Source: MPNP01 sp965221445
Lineage (GTDB): Bacteria; Pseudomonadota; Alphaproteobacteria; Rhodobacterales; Rhodobacteraceae
Length of the DNA: 64,000 bases
NCBI GenBank assembly: GCA_965221445.1
Contig: CBDCSF010000013.1
Location: forward strand, 496,001 to 560,000
Direction of reading: 5' to 3'
Below, in pieces: positions 62,550 through 64,000 of the stretch. Under the pieces are notes generated by a model, which did not search any database, had not been told where the DNA came from, and saw nothing but the letters and a program-made list of their open reading frames with translations. The position numbers were made by a program, and so were the translations under genes. The number at the start of each line of letters is the position of its first letter. Positions within the stretch are counted from its first letter, which is position 1.

Positions 62550-63086
62550 AAATGCGTCATTTTTTTGAAGCACGGCAACAGCGTGAAGCCCTGAAGGAGT
62601 TCAACAATCTGCAAGTCATGAAGGAACTGGTTGACTGGGACCTCTTTACACCCACCTTGAGGAGATCTTCGGTCCTCCTCTTACCAGTGGTCCGGGACGA
62701 CGGCCCTGGGATTACCTTGTCATCTTCCGTTCCCTGCTGGTGGAGGTACGTCCGGAGGGTGACCGTTGTGTTTAGGCCGACAGCGCCTAGCGTTCGCAAG
62801 ACAGTATTGCGAATGTGGTTGGGATGGGAGTGTATCCTCGTTTCAATCACAAGGCGAAAGGGGGGGGGGGACACCGTTGAGTGATCACCAGCGTTCGTAG
62901 AACCGTAGCTATTCGCGTGCACGTTGTCGTGTTGAACACGTCTTTGGGTCTCTTCGGAACAATCTGAAGGGTGGTTATGTGCGCTGTATTGGTTATGGCC
63001 GTGCGCGGGTTTGGATTGGGTTGGTCACTCTGTGTTACAATCTGAGGCGTTTCAGTTATCTGGCGAGGGACGTTGGTGCTGTGTAG
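62550..63086 (+). pseudogene. IS5-family transposase, deleted and frameshifted
   Basis: The start reads MRHFFEARQQREALKEFNNL, then MKELVDWDLFTPTL; a one-base deletion follows, then EEIFGPPLTSGPGRRPWDYL. The C-terminal piece gives VEHVFGSLRNNLKGGYVRCI, then GYGRARVWIGLVTLCYNLRR and a TAG at 63084-63086. The catalytic middle is lost, and a G11 tract lies between the pieces. Confidence 0.75.
62870..62880. repeat. Homopolymeric G11 tract
   Basis: Eleven G inside the decayed IS5 transposase. Third run of nine or more G in the window. Confidence 0.8.
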
Positions 63087-63281
63087 GTTGACTTATGTCA
63101 AGAGTTTCCCAAAGAAGGGGGAGGTGAGTGTAAAGGGTCGATTGAGAGGTGACTTTGACCCAAAGGAGACCGGGTTGAGTAAAGATTCATGAAAAACACC
63201 TCATTTTGGAGATAGAAAGTTTAGAAATTGTTGCTTAAAGATCAGGGGAAATCTCTGAAAATCGTTAAAATAGAGGTGCCC

Positions 63282-63466
63282 AATATTGCTAATTTATCAT
63301 TGATAATCTAAACATTCTTTGAGAAGTTATGTTACCAGCAGCCTCTTTATTTTTACGAAGAGTTTTGTGAGTTTCAACCTTTATCATTTGTTGAAATATA
63401 CTAGATTGACGCTCTAAATTCAGGGTTACTTTAGCCCAAATGATTTCTAACACTTCGATTTTTCTA
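63282..63466. other. Intergenic region, no gene seen
   Basis: A+T-rich stretch between the IS5 right end and the end of the metallo-hydrolase gene. Nothing recognised. Confidence 0.4.
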
Positions 63467-64000
63467 CTAACTTATTTGCCAGTTGTAAAAGCCACCTCTA
63501 GCTTCTTTCCTGTTTATGGTGTCTTCCTTCCACAGGTAATTTAGGTGAGCATACGCTTCAGCAGTTGCCAAACCGAATTCTCTTTCTGGAATCCTCCTAC
63601 CGAACAAAATATTAAAACAATCCATTACTGTACGCGGCTGCTCTACAAAAGAAGTTAGATTTTCCAAGCAAGATCTATGGTGCTCTATGAGCTGACAGAT
63701 CCGTTCTTTAACTCCCCTGAATGGAGCCTTGTGGCCAGGAAATACCAAGGTTTCGTTATTGGCGAACTCGTAAAACATATGGCAGGATTCCAACCACTCT
63801 TTCAAAGGATTGGCATCTGGTTCAGATGCGTAAACTCCTATATTTGGGGTTATATCAGGTAGAAACTGATCACCTCCTAGACACATACTTCCATCCTCAG
63901 ACCAAAAGGTTGCATGTGCGGGGGCGTGCCCATTTCCGATTTTTACCCTCCAGTTTCTTTTCCCTATGGATACTAAATCACCCTCAGAAATTCTTGTGTA
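63467..64000 (-). CDS. Metallo-beta-lactamase-fold hydrolase (5' end outside window)
   Basis: C-terminal part of an MBL-fold hydrolase. The frame is open to the window edge. Reading in: WRVKIGNGHAPAHATFW with a zinc-ligand His, CLGGDQFLPDITPNIGVYAS (GD motif with the bridging Asp), EPDANPLKEWLES, NETLVFPGHKAPFRG with the last zinc His, then a winged-helix-like C-terminus (AYAHLNYLWKEDTINRKEAR). Architecture as in LACTB2-like and glyoxalase II-related proteins of alphaproteobacteria. Substrate unknown. Stop at 63467. Confidence 0.85.
   Translation of the reverse strand, partial: YTRISEGDLVSIGKRNWRVKIGNGHAPAHATFWSEDGSMCLGGDQFLPDITPNIGVYASEPDANPLKEWLESCHMFYEFANNETLVFPGHKAPFRGVKERICQLIEHHRSCLENLTSFVEQPRTVMDCFNILFGRRIPEREFGLATAEAYAHLNYLWKEDTINRKEARGGFYNWQIS

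Larger units (their letters stand above)
62410..63281 (+). mobile_element. Decayed IS5-family element
   Basis: Bounded by inverted GGGCACCTC ends (62410-62418 and 63273-63281). It contains N- and C-terminal parts of an IS5-type transposase with the middle missing and frames shifted. It interrupts the TnA right end. No clear target duplication is visible. Confidence 0.75.

Noticed and set aside
62410..63281. Target duplication for the IS5 element
   Set aside because: Flanks read TTAA before and AATA after; no convincing identical short repeat, so none is claimed.
1..64000. tRNA or rRNA genes as integration sites for the mobile island
   Set aside because: No tRNA cloverleaf or rRNA sequence was recognised anywhere in the window by reading; a tRNA search program would settle this.

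Overview
The window looks like the chromosome of an alphaproteobacterium with an A+T-rich core genome. Pointers are a membrane-anchored CycM-type cytochrome c, the cell-cycle regulator TrcR (DUF1013), ClpS, COQ9, a tiny aa3 oxidase subunit IV gene, the ffs-dnaX-ybaB-recR block and a PuuE-UraD fusion. I cannot place it more finely. No rRNA or tRNA gene and no CRISPR array was seen.

Layout. 1-6.2 kb: an FtsX/YbbP-type permease cut by the window edge, a DEDDh exonuclease, decayed remnants, and a purine-degradation operon on the minus strand (PuuE-UraD fusion, allE, allA). 6.6-9.4 kb: glnD. 9.9-11.6 kb: a two-gene ATPase plus TOPRIM-like (DUF3226) unit resembling a defence module. 12-16.7 kb: a TctCBA carboxylate transporter with an AtuA-like/DUF4387 enzyme pair. 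16.9-24.7 kb: tetrapyrrole genes (hemC, hemE, hemF), a G+C-richer cadherin-like surface protein, recR-ybaB-dnaX and the SRP RNA gene ffs.

25.1-43.7 kb is a nested mobile-element island, richer in G+C than its surroundings. From left to right it holds IS5, IS630, IS21 and IS66-like remnants; a RES-Xre toxin-antitoxin pair; the 3' end of a group II intron; and an apparently intact RIT element (three overlapping tyrosine recombinases between perfect 91-bp inverted repeats). Next comes a truncated and then a full copy of a four-gene transposon (zinc-ribbon protein, DDE transposase, AAA ATPase, TOPRIM primase-like protein), called TnA here. Full-length TnA sits in an IS630 transposase gene (4-bp duplication GAAT). 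Its own transposase gene is split by an IS21 element (5-bp duplication TTTCC). The istA gene of that IS21 is in turn split by a 3.4-kb serine-recombinase element (8-bp direct repeat TTCCCTTT). The two inner insertions hit equivalent codons of two unrelated DDE transposases, just before the catalytic glutamate.

44-64 kb returns to core-type sequence: an RTX repeat protein with an in-frame TAG near its end, nudC, pheA, cytochrome c, the yejABEF peptide transporter, a SPOR-domain D-Ala-D-Ala carboxypeptidase, a HAD hydrolase, clpS, trcR, a quinone oxidoreductase, coq9, rpsU and aa3 oxidase subunit IV. It ends with a HEPN-domain protein and a small partner, a TnA end remnant interrupted by a decayed IS5 element, and a metallo-beta-lactamase-fold gene cut by the window edge.
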